Below, one piece after another: positions 39,763 through 47,180 of a DNA stretch of 64,000 nt. The first letter of the stretch is position 1. Each line of letters begins with the position of its first letter. The notes under the pieces were generated by a model, which saw only the letters and a program-made list of their open reading frames with translations, ran no database searches and was not told the origin of the DNA. A program made the translations under genes and the position numbers. The stretch spans positions 1-64,000 of IMG/VR virus record IMGVR_UViG_3300025151_000023; one strand, given 5' to 3'. This stretch comes from a virus.

Positions 39763-40447
39763 TTAGTGTGGCTTCGTATTCATCTTTTGCGTCACGCCAT
39801 TCTTGTGCGTAAGGAACATCTTGCATGTGTGCAAACCAAGGTCCACCTTCTGTATAATGTAACATTTTAGGTGAACCATCTTCTGGTGCTGTATACCAAT
39901 CAGTAAGCCAGTTCCATTCATGCGATATTTCGCCTATTTCATGATCAGCTAACCACATAAATCTATGGTGCCATAAACCTGTATTTGTGTTAACTGCATT
40001 TAGATCAATTAATTTATTAGATGGATGTTCACAATTCCATAACACACAAGATGACCAGTTTTTTCTTGGATATTGCAGTTGTGCTTGACCATCCATTTTA
40101 GTTCCTTCCTTAGGAGTATAATCATGTTTAGCTACCATAACTGCATAATTGTCATTTGCCTGATTAAACAAATCCTTTAGATCTGCACGACACAAAAAGT
40201 CGCAATCGATGAACAACGCCCAACCTTTGTAACCAGTTAGTATAGGCACCATAAATCTACTGAATGTAAATTCTGTTGATGCTTTTTTGTCCACATCTCT
40301 AGTGTACATTCCTAGTTCCTTGAGAGTGTTTAATTTAAGTGGATATACTTGAACGTCTGGATTGTGTTTCTTTATGGTGTACTTGGCCACTTGATAGGCA
40401 ATGTCTTCTCTTGAATCCCATCCTACAAATACTTTCATTTCTGTCAT
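39755..40447 (-). CDS. GT-A-type glycosyltransferase (GT8-like)
   Basis: This 230-residue protein starts at ATG 40447 in an ATGA overlap with the HAD phosphatase stop, giving MTEMKVFVGWDSREDIAYQV. WALFIDCDFLCRADL holds the DCD metal site. HYTEGGPWF is near the C-terminus, a catalytic position in related transferases. The layout resembles the GT8-like plasmid and phage transferases. The donor and acceptor are unknown. It ends by overlapping the gene at 39762. Confidence 0.68.
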   Translation of the reverse strand: MTEMKVFVGWDSREDIAYQVAKYTIKKHNPDVQVYPLKLNTLKELGMYTRDVDKKASTEFTFSRFMVPILTGYKGWALFIDCDFLCRADLKDLFNQANDNYAVMVAKHDYTPKEGTKMDGQAQLQYPRKNWSSCVLWNCEHPSNKLIDLNAVNTNTGLWHHRFMWLADHEIGEISHEWNWLTDWYTAPEDGSPKMLHYTEGGPWFAHMQDVPYAQEWRDAKDEYEATLNV

Positions 40448-41022
40448 AGCTTGTTTATATAGTGATAAATTTGTTGCCAATTGTCTACTTTGGTGATTCT
40501 GCTGTCGTCTTTGTACGCATTGTATGGATGTTTAATTAAAATAGTATCTAATCCCATATCTGCTCCCAGTACTGCATTGCGCCATTTGTCTTCAATCCAC
40601 AAGTATCCTGAGTCTTTGTAAGGTTTCAAGCTGTCGTCTTTAGAGTAACCTGTGCCTATACATATTACCTCGGAAAAAGCATCACCAAATAGTGTTTGTA
40701 AATTTTCTTCTCTCAGTTTGTGTGCATATGTATCTTCATGCATTGATGTTATTGCTATAAATTTCCAACCTTCTTGACTAAGTTGTGGAATCACTGTTTG
40801 TGCATCACGGAACGGTTCTAAATGTTTTATCCATGCAGACATATTAAAATGCCAAATCAAGTCATCGATATCTTTGCCCATTTCAACCCATCGCTGTCGT
40901 GCATGACTTTGTGTTGAGTCCTTAATCTCCATGTTAAAATATTTTTTAGCAAATTTTGTAAATCCGCGATCCCAATCAACACAAACTCCATCAATGTCAG
41001 TGAGTATTATTTTTTCTTTCAT
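40444..41022 (-). CDS. HAD-family phosphatase-like protein
   Basis: This 192-residue protein begins KIILTDIDGVCVDWDRGF (residues 4-20), the DxDG signature of the haloacid dehalogenase superfamily. FIAITSMHED is motif II with the conserved T/S, and LWIEDKWRNAV is motif IV. It is 5'(3')-deoxyribonucleotidase-like in size. In T4-like phages related genes may serve nucleotide or sugar phosphate turnover. It overlaps the small membrane gene at its start and the transferase at its end. Confidence 0.7.
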   Translation of the reverse strand: MKEKIILTDIDGVCVDWDRGFTKFAKKYFNMEIKDSTQSHARQRWVEMGKDIDDLIWHFNMSAWIKHLEPFRDAQTVIPQLSQEGWKFIAITSMHEDTYAHKLREENLQTLFGDAFSEVICIGTGYSKDDSLKPYKDSGYLWIEDKWRNAVLGADMGLDTILIKHPYNAYKDDSRITKVDNWQQIYHYINKL

Positions 41023-41113
41023 CTTTTCCTTTCACATAATATCCAATCATAACACCAGATATAAAAACTGTAATAATGGCCAACAAGTGCCACAGTAATC
41101 CAAAACTTATCAT
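40997..41113 (-). CDS. Small membrane protein (38 aa)
   Basis: ATG 41113 follows GGAAGAGGA and opens 38 codons ending inside the HAD gene start. The product has one membrane segment (ISFGLLWHLLAIITVFISGVMI) and a basic tail (YYVKGKDERKNN). It is likely to be an inner-membrane peptide. The strong RBS and the overlap support it as a true gene. Confidence 0.48.
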   Translation of the reverse strand: MISFGLLWHLLAIITVFISGVMIGYYVKGKDERKNNTH

Positions 41114-41136
41114 ATTCCTCTTCCTTTGTGGGGGCG

Positions 41137-41165
41137 GGGGCCTGGTAAGAGGCCCCGTACTTACC
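41137..41165. repeat. Two overlapping, mutually exclusive hairpins in a GC-rich patch
   Basis: GGGGCCT (41137-41143) pairs with AGGCCCC (41150-41156). The GGTAAG that forms its loop (41144-41149) can instead pair with CTTACC (41160-41165). Both structures cannot form together. The patch lies just 3' of the tRNA-Leu-like gene on its own strand and before the RBS of the 38-residue gene. A terminator, attenuator or processing site is possible. Confidence 0.55.
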
Positions 41166-41179
41166 TAACTCACCCCTAA

Positions 41180-41269
41180 TGGTACGGTCTACAGGACTTG
41201 AACCTGTATGCTTTGTGGCTATACCCGCTCTAGACGGCTATACGTGTCTACCAATTCCACCAAGACCGC
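41180..41269 (-). tRNA. tRNA-Leu-like gene (probable UAG anticodon), odd anticodon arm
   Basis: The acceptor GCGGTCT pairs with AGACCGT, the CCA end is encoded, the D-arm GGTGGAATTGGTAGACAC matches class II tRNA-Leu, and the T-arm ACAGG-TTCAAGT-CCTGT is regular. Length is 90 nt. The anticodon region AGCCG-TCTAGAG-CGGGT gives UAG only if the base at position 33 is C instead of U, the stem has a G-G mismatch and three extra bases precede it. TATAGCC is repeated on both sides. It is either an unusual leucine tRNA or a decayed one. Confidence 0.65.
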
Positions 41270-41293
41270 ATATTCATTATATATGGAAAACTT

Positions 41294-41617
41294 TTACTTG
41301 TCATTAAAATATTTTTCCAATTTTCCAGATTCGTCTCTATGTTTATTATCAGGATCAAGCGAATCTTTTTGTTCTGTAATTACTGGCCATTTCTCTGACC
41401 AAATTCTATTGAATTCTATCCATTTAGCACCTTCTTCATCAACATCGGATCTAATTGCATCTTCTGGGCATTCAGGTTCACATACTCCGCAGTCAATACA
41501 TTCATCAGGATTGATTACTAACATATTTTCACCTTCGTAAAAGCAGTCGACAGGACACACATTTACACAATCGGTATGTTTACACATAATACATTTGTCG
41601 TTTACAGTATATGTCAT
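41294..41617 (-). CDS. fdxA: 7Fe ferredoxin (FdxA-like)
   Basis: This 107-residue protein has cysteines at 9, 12, 17, 21, 25, 40, 43, 46 and 50 in the order C..C....C...CP and C..C..C...CP. This is the same spacing as Azotobacter ferredoxin I, shifted by one residue, so it should hold a 3Fe-4S and a 4Fe-4S cluster. The C-terminal 50 residues are the usual extension. It is a small electron carrier. It lies between two tRNA genes and near a nitroreductase-like gene and could serve the radical SAM protein at 16995, but no partner is shown. A phage-coded ferredoxin of this type is unusual. Confidence 0.88.
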   Translation of the reverse strand: MTYTVNDKCIMCKHTDCVNVCPVDCFYEGENMLVINPDECIDCGVCEPECPEDAIRSDVDEEGAKWIEFNRIWSEKWPVITEQKDSLDPDNKHRDESGKLEKYFNDK

Positions 41618-41630
41618 TTTATAATATATA

Positions 41631-41706
<76 letters not shown>

Positions 41707-41707
41707 T

Positions 41708-41783
41708 TGGTGGAGGATACAAGAGTCGAACTTGCGACCTCCTGAATGCAAATCAGGCGCTCTCCCAACTGAGCTAATCCCCC
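41708..41783 (-). tRNA. tRNA-Ala (UGC)
   Basis: The acceptor GGGGGAT pairs with ATCCTCC and CCA is encoded. The D-arm, anticodon arm CCTGA-TTTGCAT-TCAGG and T-arm GCAAG-TTCGACT-CTTGT form a normal cloverleaf, giving anticodon UGC (Ala). A strong promoter lies just upstream. The two adjacent tRNAs probably make one transcript. Confidence 0.88.
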
Positions 41784-41793
41784 GAGTGTTTTA

Positions 41794-41821
41794 ATTATAC
41801 ATTCAGTAAAATATATGTCAA
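41794..41821 (-). promoter_or_regulatory. Consensus promoter for the tRNA cluster
   Basis: On the minus strand TTGACA (41816-41821), a 16-nt spacer and TATAAT (41794-41799) lie about 10 nt before the tRNA-Ala 5' end. It should transcribe tRNA-Ala, tRNA-Thr and perhaps the ferredoxin and tRNA-Leu-like genes. Confidence 0.8.
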
Positions 41822-41854
41822 ATGTAAGAAATTCACTAAAATCCATGGGTACAA

Positions 41855-41870
41855 ACACCAGCCCTGGTGT
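41855..41870. repeat. Short perfect palindrome ACACCAG-CC-CTGGTGT
   Basis: A 7-bp inverted repeat with a two-base gap lies in the spacer between the tRNA promoter and the nitroreductase-like gene. It may be an operator. An open frame on the + strand passes through it, but the late-type start at 41968 makes that coding less likely. Confidence 0.4.
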
Positions 41871-41967
41871 AAAAGATTGCAAATTTGACGCCATTATGCA
41901 AGTCTTTTTTTGTGCAAAAAATCTATTCTGTGTTTGGGATGCACGAATCTGCCATAAATATGCTGTA

Positions 41968-42834
41968 ATGGATAACATAGCCGATTTAGCTCACGCAATG
42001 CAACAAGTGACACAGTGGGCACCAGACAGTGAAGGCCCAACTGAAGATCATTTAGACCAAATTATTAGAGCGTCACTATCAGTTCAAAAAACTTGTGTGT
42101 CAAGCAAAGGGTTTAATATTTGGTTGCCACACAGACAGGGACTTCATAAAGAATGGATCAAAGAAGTAGTAGAGCCACATTTAACTTGTTTGTTAGATCT
42201 TGGATTCGAAGGATGCCACAAATCTCTAGTGTATTTGTTCACTCCAGACGTAATCGATCCAGAAGTGGTTTGGGATGATAACGAAAAAGCAGACGTTCAA
42301 TCTAGATTACCATGGTGGAAAAATATGCCAAACAGGTATAACACGCCAGGCCACACTGCTTTAGGCAAAAATATACCAAATTGGACTAAAAACTATTTTG
42401 TTAATAGTGGATTTATGTTATTAGCCGCAGGACTAGAAGCAAGAAGATTGGGTTATCATGTGCAATATGTTACACTGGAACAGATTTCTCAATTTATGTA
42501 TAATCATCCCAAATTTGGGAAAAATGTACAAGCAGAACCTTACATTATGACAACTGCTCTTAACATAGGTACTAAGCCTTTGCATGCTAAAATGTCAACA
42601 AAACGTAACAGAGCGTATAATATGGTAACTAAAGAAAGAAGGTCACACATTTACAAACCGGACGCTGTAACTGACGATGTGCCAATGCACTATGAGTGGA
42701 CCGATACTTTACACAATATTCTTGATACTAGAATTTACCTAGGCGGTAAAGTTGATACACGTTTTAGGCCAAAAGGCTGGACCAAAAGAGATCAAGATAT
42801 TCACAATAAACGACTCAAACATAAAGTCACGTAA
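41968..42834 (+). CDS. Nitroreductase-like flavoprotein
   Basis: This 288-residue protein has AMQQVTQWAPDSEGPTEDHLDQIIRASLSV, which fits the early region of FMN-dependent nitroreductases (repeat of AP..), and FVNSGFMLLAAGLEARRLGYHV, which resembles the internal helix before the active-site strand in that family. Start ATG 41968 is chosen because a CATAAATA box lies seven bases upstream; a longer frame extends back to 41815. Nitroreductase-like genes are carried by several marine phages. The role is unknown; redox with the nearby ferredoxin is only a guess. Confidence 0.5.
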   Translation: MDNIADLAHAMQQVTQWAPDSEGPTEDHLDQIIRASLSVQKTCVSSKGFNIWLPHRQGLHKEWIKEVVEPHLTCLLDLGFEGCHKSLVYLFTPDVIDPEVVWDDNEKADVQSRLPWWKNMPNRYNTPGHTALGKNIPNWTKNYFVNSGFMLLAAGLEARRLGYHVQYVTLEQISQFMYNHPKFGKNVQAEPYIMTTALNIGTKPLHAKMSTKRNRAYNMVTKERRSHIYKPDAVTDDVPMHYEWTDTLHNILDTRIYLGGKVDTRFRPKGWTKRDQDIHNKRLKHKVT

Positions 42835-42845
42835 GGTTTAAAAAA

Positions 42846-43010
42846 TTATAGATAATATCTATTTTTAAATTTACTAGAATAATCTAATTCACGTAGTCTT
42901 CGATCTAGATCATATAAGTCTTCTGATTGAGCAAGATAATTGTTAACTTTTTTTGCTCTTAAGTCTTCGGTTGGAAATAAGCCTAGTACCCAAGTAAGTA
43001 TTTTTTTCAT
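42846..43010 (-). CDS. DUF3563-like small protein (54 aa)
   Basis: This 54-residue protein reads KKILTWVLGLFPTEDLRAKKVNNYL, then AQSEDLYDLDRRLRELDYSS. The sequence NYLAQSEDLYDLDRRLREL matches the DUF3563 pattern (YLA.A.DL.DLE.RMR.L), small bacterial proteins of unknown role. It is too short for the usual gene callers but lies in a gene-free gap and keeps the coding pattern. Its function in the phage is unknown. Confidence 0.55.
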   Translation of the reverse strand: MKKILTWVLGLFPTEDLRAKKVNNYLAQSEDLYDLDRRLRELDYSSKFKNRYYL

Positions 43011-43092
43011 AGTTTAGCCTTTAGTGTCATGTAAGCATATTCACATGCTGTTTTAATTTTTTTGTGGTGTACAATGATATAGTAGGATAGCA

Positions 43093-43284
43093 TTACCAAT
43101 TGTTTCCTTTTGGTACGTTACCGGTTGTCTTGTAATAATAGTAAGCATTACGCCAGTTGTTTTTAAATTCAGTTTTAAAATAGTTTACCATCACGTGATC
43201 TTCTGTTACTACATTGAATGAGTTATCAGTGTTCATAAAATTTGAATTTGTGATAGATTTGATTGCATTAATAATCGTTTGCAT
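43093..43284 (-). CDS. Small hypothetical protein (63 aa)
   Basis: This 63-residue protein has NAIKSITNSNFMNTDNSFNVV, then YFKTEFKNNWRNAYYYYKTTGNVP, rich in N and Y. It lies between UvsY and the DUF3563-like gene. Proteins of this style, with aromatic tails, are frequent in marine phages. No family is recognised. Confidence 0.45.
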   Translation of the reverse strand: MQTIINAIKSITNSNFMNTDNSFNVVTEDHVMVNYFKTEFKNNWRNAYYYYKTTGNVPKGNNW

Positions 43285-43429
43285 TAGTCGTTTAACCTTT
43301 CATAATTTGTTGTTCACTATAATTTATAGCAGAAATCAAAAAAAACCTACTGTATATTTGCTATAGACGGTATGCAAAAAAGTTATACTGTAAAGTTCTT
43401 TGATATGTTGTATTGTTATACTAAAAAAA

Positions 43430-43885
43430 TTATAGATTAGCGTCTTCCATTCCTGCTACTCTAAGTTTTACTATATTTGTAAGATGCCATTGTTTTTGAT
43501 CTAGTGCTTTGATTACACCTAACCATTTGTTCCTTAGTAGAGCCCACTCGTTAACGATTGCTTCATAATTACAAACTTCATCTTCACCTTCTGCATACTT
43601 TTCTGCGTCACGTGATGTAAGAGCTCTTTGATAATTTTCTAAATATTTTTTGTAGTGTTTAGTGCGTAATCGTCTGTGTTGTATTTCTAAATGTTTTAAT
43701 ATGCCTTCAACTTCTTGTAGTTGTCTAAAACGTTCTTCCACAACACCTGGCATTGATGCTGATTGTTTTTCAATGTTGCCTTGTAATTTAACTTCTTTTG
43801 ATGCGTGTTCTAGTTCAGATTCATAGTGTGTAATTGCATCAGGAATCTTAGAAACGTCTTGTGAAACTATTGAGAACCAATTCAT
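43430..43885 (-). CDS. uvsY: UvsY-like recombination mediator
   Basis: This 151-residue helical protein has LEIQHRRLRTKHYKKYLENYQRAL in the middle and NEWALLRNKWLGVIKALDQKQWHLTNI at the end, resembling T4 UvsY and its marine relatives (LE..YKK.Y, then coiled helix). UvsY helps UvsX displace gp32 from single-stranded DNA. It lies two genes downstream of uvsX on the same strand, as expected. The overall length and charge fit UvsY (about 140). Confidence 0.65.
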   Translation of the reverse strand: MNWFSIVSQDVSKIPDAITHYESELEHASKEVKLQGNIEKQSASMPGVVEERFRQLQEVEGILKHLEIQHRRLRTKHYKKYLENYQRALTSRDAEKYAEGEDEVCNYEAIVNEWALLRNKWLGVIKALDQKQWHLTNIVKLRVAGMEDANL

Positions 43886-44139
43886 TAGTAATCTTCATAA
43901 CGTTCTTCACCATAACCATCACCATAATCCTCATATTCATCTTTGTCGTACTCTTTTAGTTCTTGAATAGCTTCATCTAGTTCCTCGTCATGGCCTAGTA
44001 ATTCATCTAGATCTTCTTCTATAAGCCCAGTGTTAGCAATTATATCAACAAACTTGTTTGCAACTATAGATTTATCTTTGGCAGGGACGTATGACTTAAT
44101 TAAGTTCCAAACATCAATTAACATTTGCGTCTCCGTCAT
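43885..44139 (-). CDS. Acidic hypothetical protein (84 aa)
   Basis: This 84-residue protein is very acidic at the end (YDKDEYEDYGDGYGEERYEDY). The first half is a helical TETQMLIDVWNLIKSYVPAKDKS segment. It lies between uvsX and the UvsY-like gene, overlapping UvsX at its start by 26 bases. An acidic tail can regulate SSB or recombinase contacts, but this is a guess. It is a conserved marine phage-type gene in this position. Confidence 0.5.
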   Translation of the reverse strand: MTETQMLIDVWNLIKSYVPAKDKSIVANKFVDIIANTGLIEEDLDELLGHDEELDEAIQELKEYDKDEYEDYGDGYGEERYEDY

Positions 44140-45199
44140 TTTCTTTTGTCTCTTCTAGTCCTTCTGGTTGTGTAACAACTTGGTTACTTACCTCTTGCAT
44201 TACAATTTTTAAATTTTCTGCTCCCCAGGCTTTTCTGTAATCAAGCAGTTCTTTACCATCTGCTGTTATATATTTCAAACGATTGCCTTGTTGTGTAATA
44301 AGGCCTTTTTTCTCAAATAAATCTAATAAGCCACTGTATGGATTCATGCCAGTTTCATAAGGAATTTTTACTTGCACACCTTCAAAAGGCTTTGCAAATC
44401 TTGTCTTCATAACCTTACACGCGGCTCTTATACCACGTACTTCACTTACTTTGTTGCCTGCTTCGTCCTCTTTAAGTTTAAGTTTTTTCATTGCAACAAC
44501 GATACTGGATGCATATATAAATCCTTGTCCACCTGATATCTTATCATCAGGATCAAACATGTCCTGTGATGCATAAGTGTGATTAGTTGCAACCATGCCT
44601 ACGTTAAATGAACCAAACATGTTTACACAGTTTCTAACAAGAGCTGTTAGTGCCTTAGGTTTTCTGCCTAAGTCGCCCTTCATATCACCCTTTTCGAATT
44701 GATCTACATCAGTAGGAGTCATCATCATGCCTAGCGAATCTAATACAAACAATACTTTTGGTCGATCTTGTGGATCTTTGTCGGTATAGTCTGCTTTATA
44801 TTCTTTCATAAAGTTTGATATTGTTTTAGCAACATCATCGATCATGCTCATACCTAGTCGTAAAAGTTTTTCTTCTGATGTATCAACACCAATGGCTTTT
44901 AACCATGCTTCATCTAATGCATTTTCAGAGTCAACTAGGATTACAAATATGCCTTGTTTTTGTGCTTCTCTTATAATGTTGCCCGAACAAATATAAGACT
45001 TGCCAGAACCAGACTCGCCTGCAAAGACTGTTACTTTGCCTAGCGGAATACCTTTATAAAAATCTCCCGAAATAAGATAGTTTAAGGCGTAGTTGCCAGT
45101 TGATATCCAGTCAGTTGGATCATTGAATCCTACTCCTAGCCCATCAATAGACTTTGTAATACTTTTTCTAAATTTTGTTACATCAAAAGGTTTAACCAT
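44114..45199 (-). CDS. uvsX: UvsX RecA-like recombinase
   Basis: This 361-residue recombinase has Walker A GESGSGKS (61-68), KVLFVLDSLGMMMT (Walker B), a DNA-binding L1/L2 region with GRKPKALTALVRNCVNMF and ATNHTYASQDMF, and an acidic C-terminus (EGLEETKENDGDANVN). It catalyses strand exchange in T4-type recombination-dependent replication. It sits next to uvsY and the gp32 gene. A consensus promoter lies upstream at 45221-45248 with TATAGGAGTC as RBS. Confidence 0.93.
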   Translation of the reverse strand: MVKPFDVTKFRKSITKSIDGLGVGFNDPTDWISTGNYALNYLISGDFYKGIPLGKVTVFAGESGSGKSYICSGNIIREAQKQGIFVILVDSENALDEAWLKAIGVDTSEEKLLRLGMSMIDDVAKTISNFMKEYKADYTDKDPQDRPKVLFVLDSLGMMMTPTDVDQFEKGDMKGDLGRKPKALTALVRNCVNMFGSFNVGMVATNHTYASQDMFDPDDKISGGQGFIYASSIVVAMKKLKLKEDEAGNKVSEVRGIRAACKVMKTRFAKPFEGVQVKIPYETGMNPYSGLLDLFEKKGLITQQGNRLKYITADGKELLDYRKAWGAENLKIVMQEVSNQVVTQPEGLEETKENDGDANVN

Positions 45200-45220
45200 G
45201 TTTGTGACTCCTATATTTGT

Positions 45221-45248
45221 ATTATATTTTGTTGTGTTAAAATGTCAA
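45221..45248 (-). promoter_or_regulatory. Consensus promoter for uvsX
   Basis: On the minus strand TTGACA (45243-45248), a 16-nt spacer and TATAAT (45221-45226) precede the ATG of uvsX by 21 nt, leaving room for the GGAG RBS. The -35 box overlaps the stop of the gene at 45245. Confidence 0.8.
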
Positions 45249-46054
45249 TCATAAATTTCTATATTTGTAAATTTGCTTTGGTATGACAAATCTGCATCAT
45301 TAAATGTCTGTGTCCAAGTACCAACTGGTAATACACCTAATCCAGCTTTTTTGTCATATGGATCAATACCACTAGCTTTACACCAATCAACAAAGCCATC
45401 TTTGAACCATGGACCACTTTCTCTCTCAAACCATAAGTCTGGTCCTATATGATGCCAGTTTTTGGTGTTTTCATAATCAGCTGGCAAATTATCATGATAC
45501 AATTCTTTGTGTGTTTTGCCTACTTCATTGTACCCTACATAAACGTGCCCTGCTGTTCTTTCATATTGCATTGTTTCATATTCGTCAGCTGATAAATCTT
45601 CCCGCCAAATATGATCTTTATCCCAACGCAAGTGATACTGATTTCTGTACTGGTTTCCAGGCTCTAATTCATGCAACAAAGAATTCAAATTGCGTATAGA
45701 ATTTTTTATTAATTTTGGTGCCATTCGTATTAGTCGTGTTGGCTTATTCCATTCACCGTTCAAATGTTCAAATATTTCATGTAATTCGTTATAAAAATTA
45801 TGGTTGTTCCAATCAATTTTTAAATTGATAACTCTGCGGTTAAAAAATTTATTGATATTATCGATAGATTCCAGCAACATGTCTTGAGTTTGTTTATCGT
45901 TTCTATACTTTCCAAAACTTTCTGTATTGTCGATGTGCATTCCTTTATCAATGTGTTGTTGCAAAATTTTGGTGTATTTTTTTGCAATATGATTATCAAA
46001 GCATTGCACAGTCGACGTGTGTAAATTATCGATGGTAAAAATAATTTTTGACAT
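45245..46054 (-). CDS. Hypothetical protein (269 aa)
   Basis: This 269-residue protein has a charged helical N-terminus (ITKNLHTSTVQCF-like) and aromatic C-terminal half (YNEVGKTHKELYHDNLP, WHHIGPDLWFERESGPWFKDGF). Repeated YRNQYHLRWDKDHIW suggests a beta-rich C-terminal domain. No enzyme motif is clear. It lies between uvsX and gp32, an unusual insertion into the T4 core region. The function is unknown. Confidence 0.5.
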   Translation of the reverse strand: MSKIIFTIDNLHTSTVQCFDNHIAKKYTKILQQHIDKGMHIDNTESFGKYRNDKQTQDMLLESIDNINKFFNRRVINLKIDWNNHNFYNELHEIFEHLNGEWNKPTRLIRMAPKLIKNSIRNLNSLLHELEPGNQYRNQYHLRWDKDHIWREDLSADEYETMQYERTAGHVYVGYNEVGKTHKELYHDNLPADYENTKNWHHIGPDLWFERESGPWFKDGFVDWCKASGIDPYDKKAGLGVLPVGTWTQTFNDADLSYQSKFTNIEIYD

Positions 46055-46112
46055 GTGTAGTAAAGGGGCAGAGCAATACTACTTTGTGATATCTATTGAT
46101 GCCCCAAACTTA

Positions 46113-47105
46113 TTATTTTTGTCTTGCTCTAATCATTGCAAGTATGTCTTCTGCTTTACTACCACTAGTCTGCGTTTGTGCCGCAGGTTCTGGGGCTGGT
46201 TGAGCCGCAGGTTGTGGTTGAGGCGCAGGCTCTGGTGTAACTTGTGGAGTTACTGGGGCTGTTGTTGCCTCCATTGCTGGTGCCGGTGCCGGTGTTGCAG
46301 TGGTGCCACTTCCGGTTGCAGGAGCCTTAAATCCTCCTGGACGGAAATACTGACTGAATTTATCTGCATCATATGGTTCCCCATCAACTGACGCTTTAAA
46401 CATTTCTTCCATTACTTTAATTTCTACTTCAGTTGGTTTCTTTGGTAGATAATCACCTAAGTTATGTAAGCCATATGTCTCTATTGCACTTTGTTGTTCT
46501 GCACTTAGCGGAGAAGTTTTTCTTGACCATTTAGAAGTTGAATAGTCTGCATAACCACCTTTGGTAGTTTTGTTTACTCTAAAATCAACACCTCTAGTAT
46601 AGTCAGTTGGTAAATCTTCCATTTCTGAATCCATCAATGCAGATTTAATAATGTTGAAGATTTGCGGACCAATTATAAAACGTCTGATTGGATTCTCCGG
46701 TGTAGCATCTTCCTGCAATGGTGATGCTGTTACAAAGCCTTGAAATATGTAAGAACGTTTCTTCCAATATTTCCTACCTAAGTCTTCTAATGATTTGTCT
46801 TTGAACCATTGTCTTACTTCTGCAAGAATTGGACAAGCTTCGTTATACATTTCCATACAAGGAATTTGCACCTGTACAGGTCCAGATGAAGCATCACCTT
46901 TTACTGAATTGAAAGGCAATTTGATCATTGCTCTTTCAGTCCAAAAGAAAGTATTGTTTGGATCTTTGTCGGGTAAAAATCTTAAAACTGCTTCTGAGTT
47001 TTCTGGAATATTCCAGTGCGGATATATTGCATTGTCGCCACCTTCACCTGAAGGTTTTGAGTTTTGAGCCTGCAATTTAGCTCTTATATCAGCCAATGTT
47101 GCCAT
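46113..47105 (-). CDS. gp32: gp32-like single-stranded DNA-binding protein
   Basis: This 330-residue protein has the gp32 start (basic N-terminal helix, KLQAQNSKP) and DNA-binding core with IYPHWNIPENSEAVLRFLPDKDPNNTFFWTERAMIKLPF. The C-terminal tail is linked by a Pro/Ala/Gln/Thr-rich stretch (TPAPAPAMEATTAPVTPQVTP-like) of about 70 residues and ends in an acidic-to-basic tip (EDILAMIRARQK). gp32 covers ssDNA and contacts gp41, gp61, UvsX and UvsY. The T4 protein has 301 residues. AAAGGAGG and a promoter precede it. Confidence 0.88.
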   Translation of the reverse strand: MATLADIRAKLQAQNSKPSGEGGDNAIYPHWNIPENSEAVLRFLPDKDPNNTFFWTERAMIKLPFNSVKGDASSGPVQVQIPCMEMYNEACPILAEVRQWFKDKSLEDLGRKYWKKRSYIFQGFVTASPLQEDATPENPIRRFIIGPQIFNIIKSALMDSEMEDLPTDYTRGVDFRVNKTTKGGYADYSTSKWSRKTSPLSAEQQSAIETYGLHNLGDYLPKKPTEVEIKVMEEMFKASVDGEPYDADKFSQYFRPGGFKAPATGSGTTATPAPAPAMEATTAPVTPQVTPEPAPQPQPAAQPAPEPAAQTQTSGSKAEDILAMIRARQK

Positions 47106-47150
47106 AATGATAGCCTCCTTTATTTGCCTAGTTTTATTACTATAATTTGT

Positions 47151-47179
47151 ATAATATAGATATAAGTTTGTAAAGTCAA
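47151..47179 (-). promoter_or_regulatory. Sigma70-type promoter for gp32
   Basis: On the minus strand TTGACT (47174-47179), a 17-nt spacer and TATTAT (47151-47156) precede gp32. The leader is about 40 nt with AAAGGAGG close to the start codon. Confidence 0.7.
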
Positions 47180-47180
47180 T

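Noticed and set aside
41137-41165. H-type pseudoknot
   Set aside because: The stems could interleave, but one loop would have zero length across a 6-bp stem, which is sterically impossible. Alternative hairpins are the better reading.
41180-41269. Suppressor tRNA with CUA anticodon
   Set aside because: Shifting the loop by one base restores U33 but leaves most of the anticodon stem unpaired.
41815-41967. Longer start for the nitroreductase-like gene
   Set aside because: It would run through the tRNA promoter and a palindrome, and the CATAAATA box lies just before ATG 41968. The longer form cannot be fully excluded.
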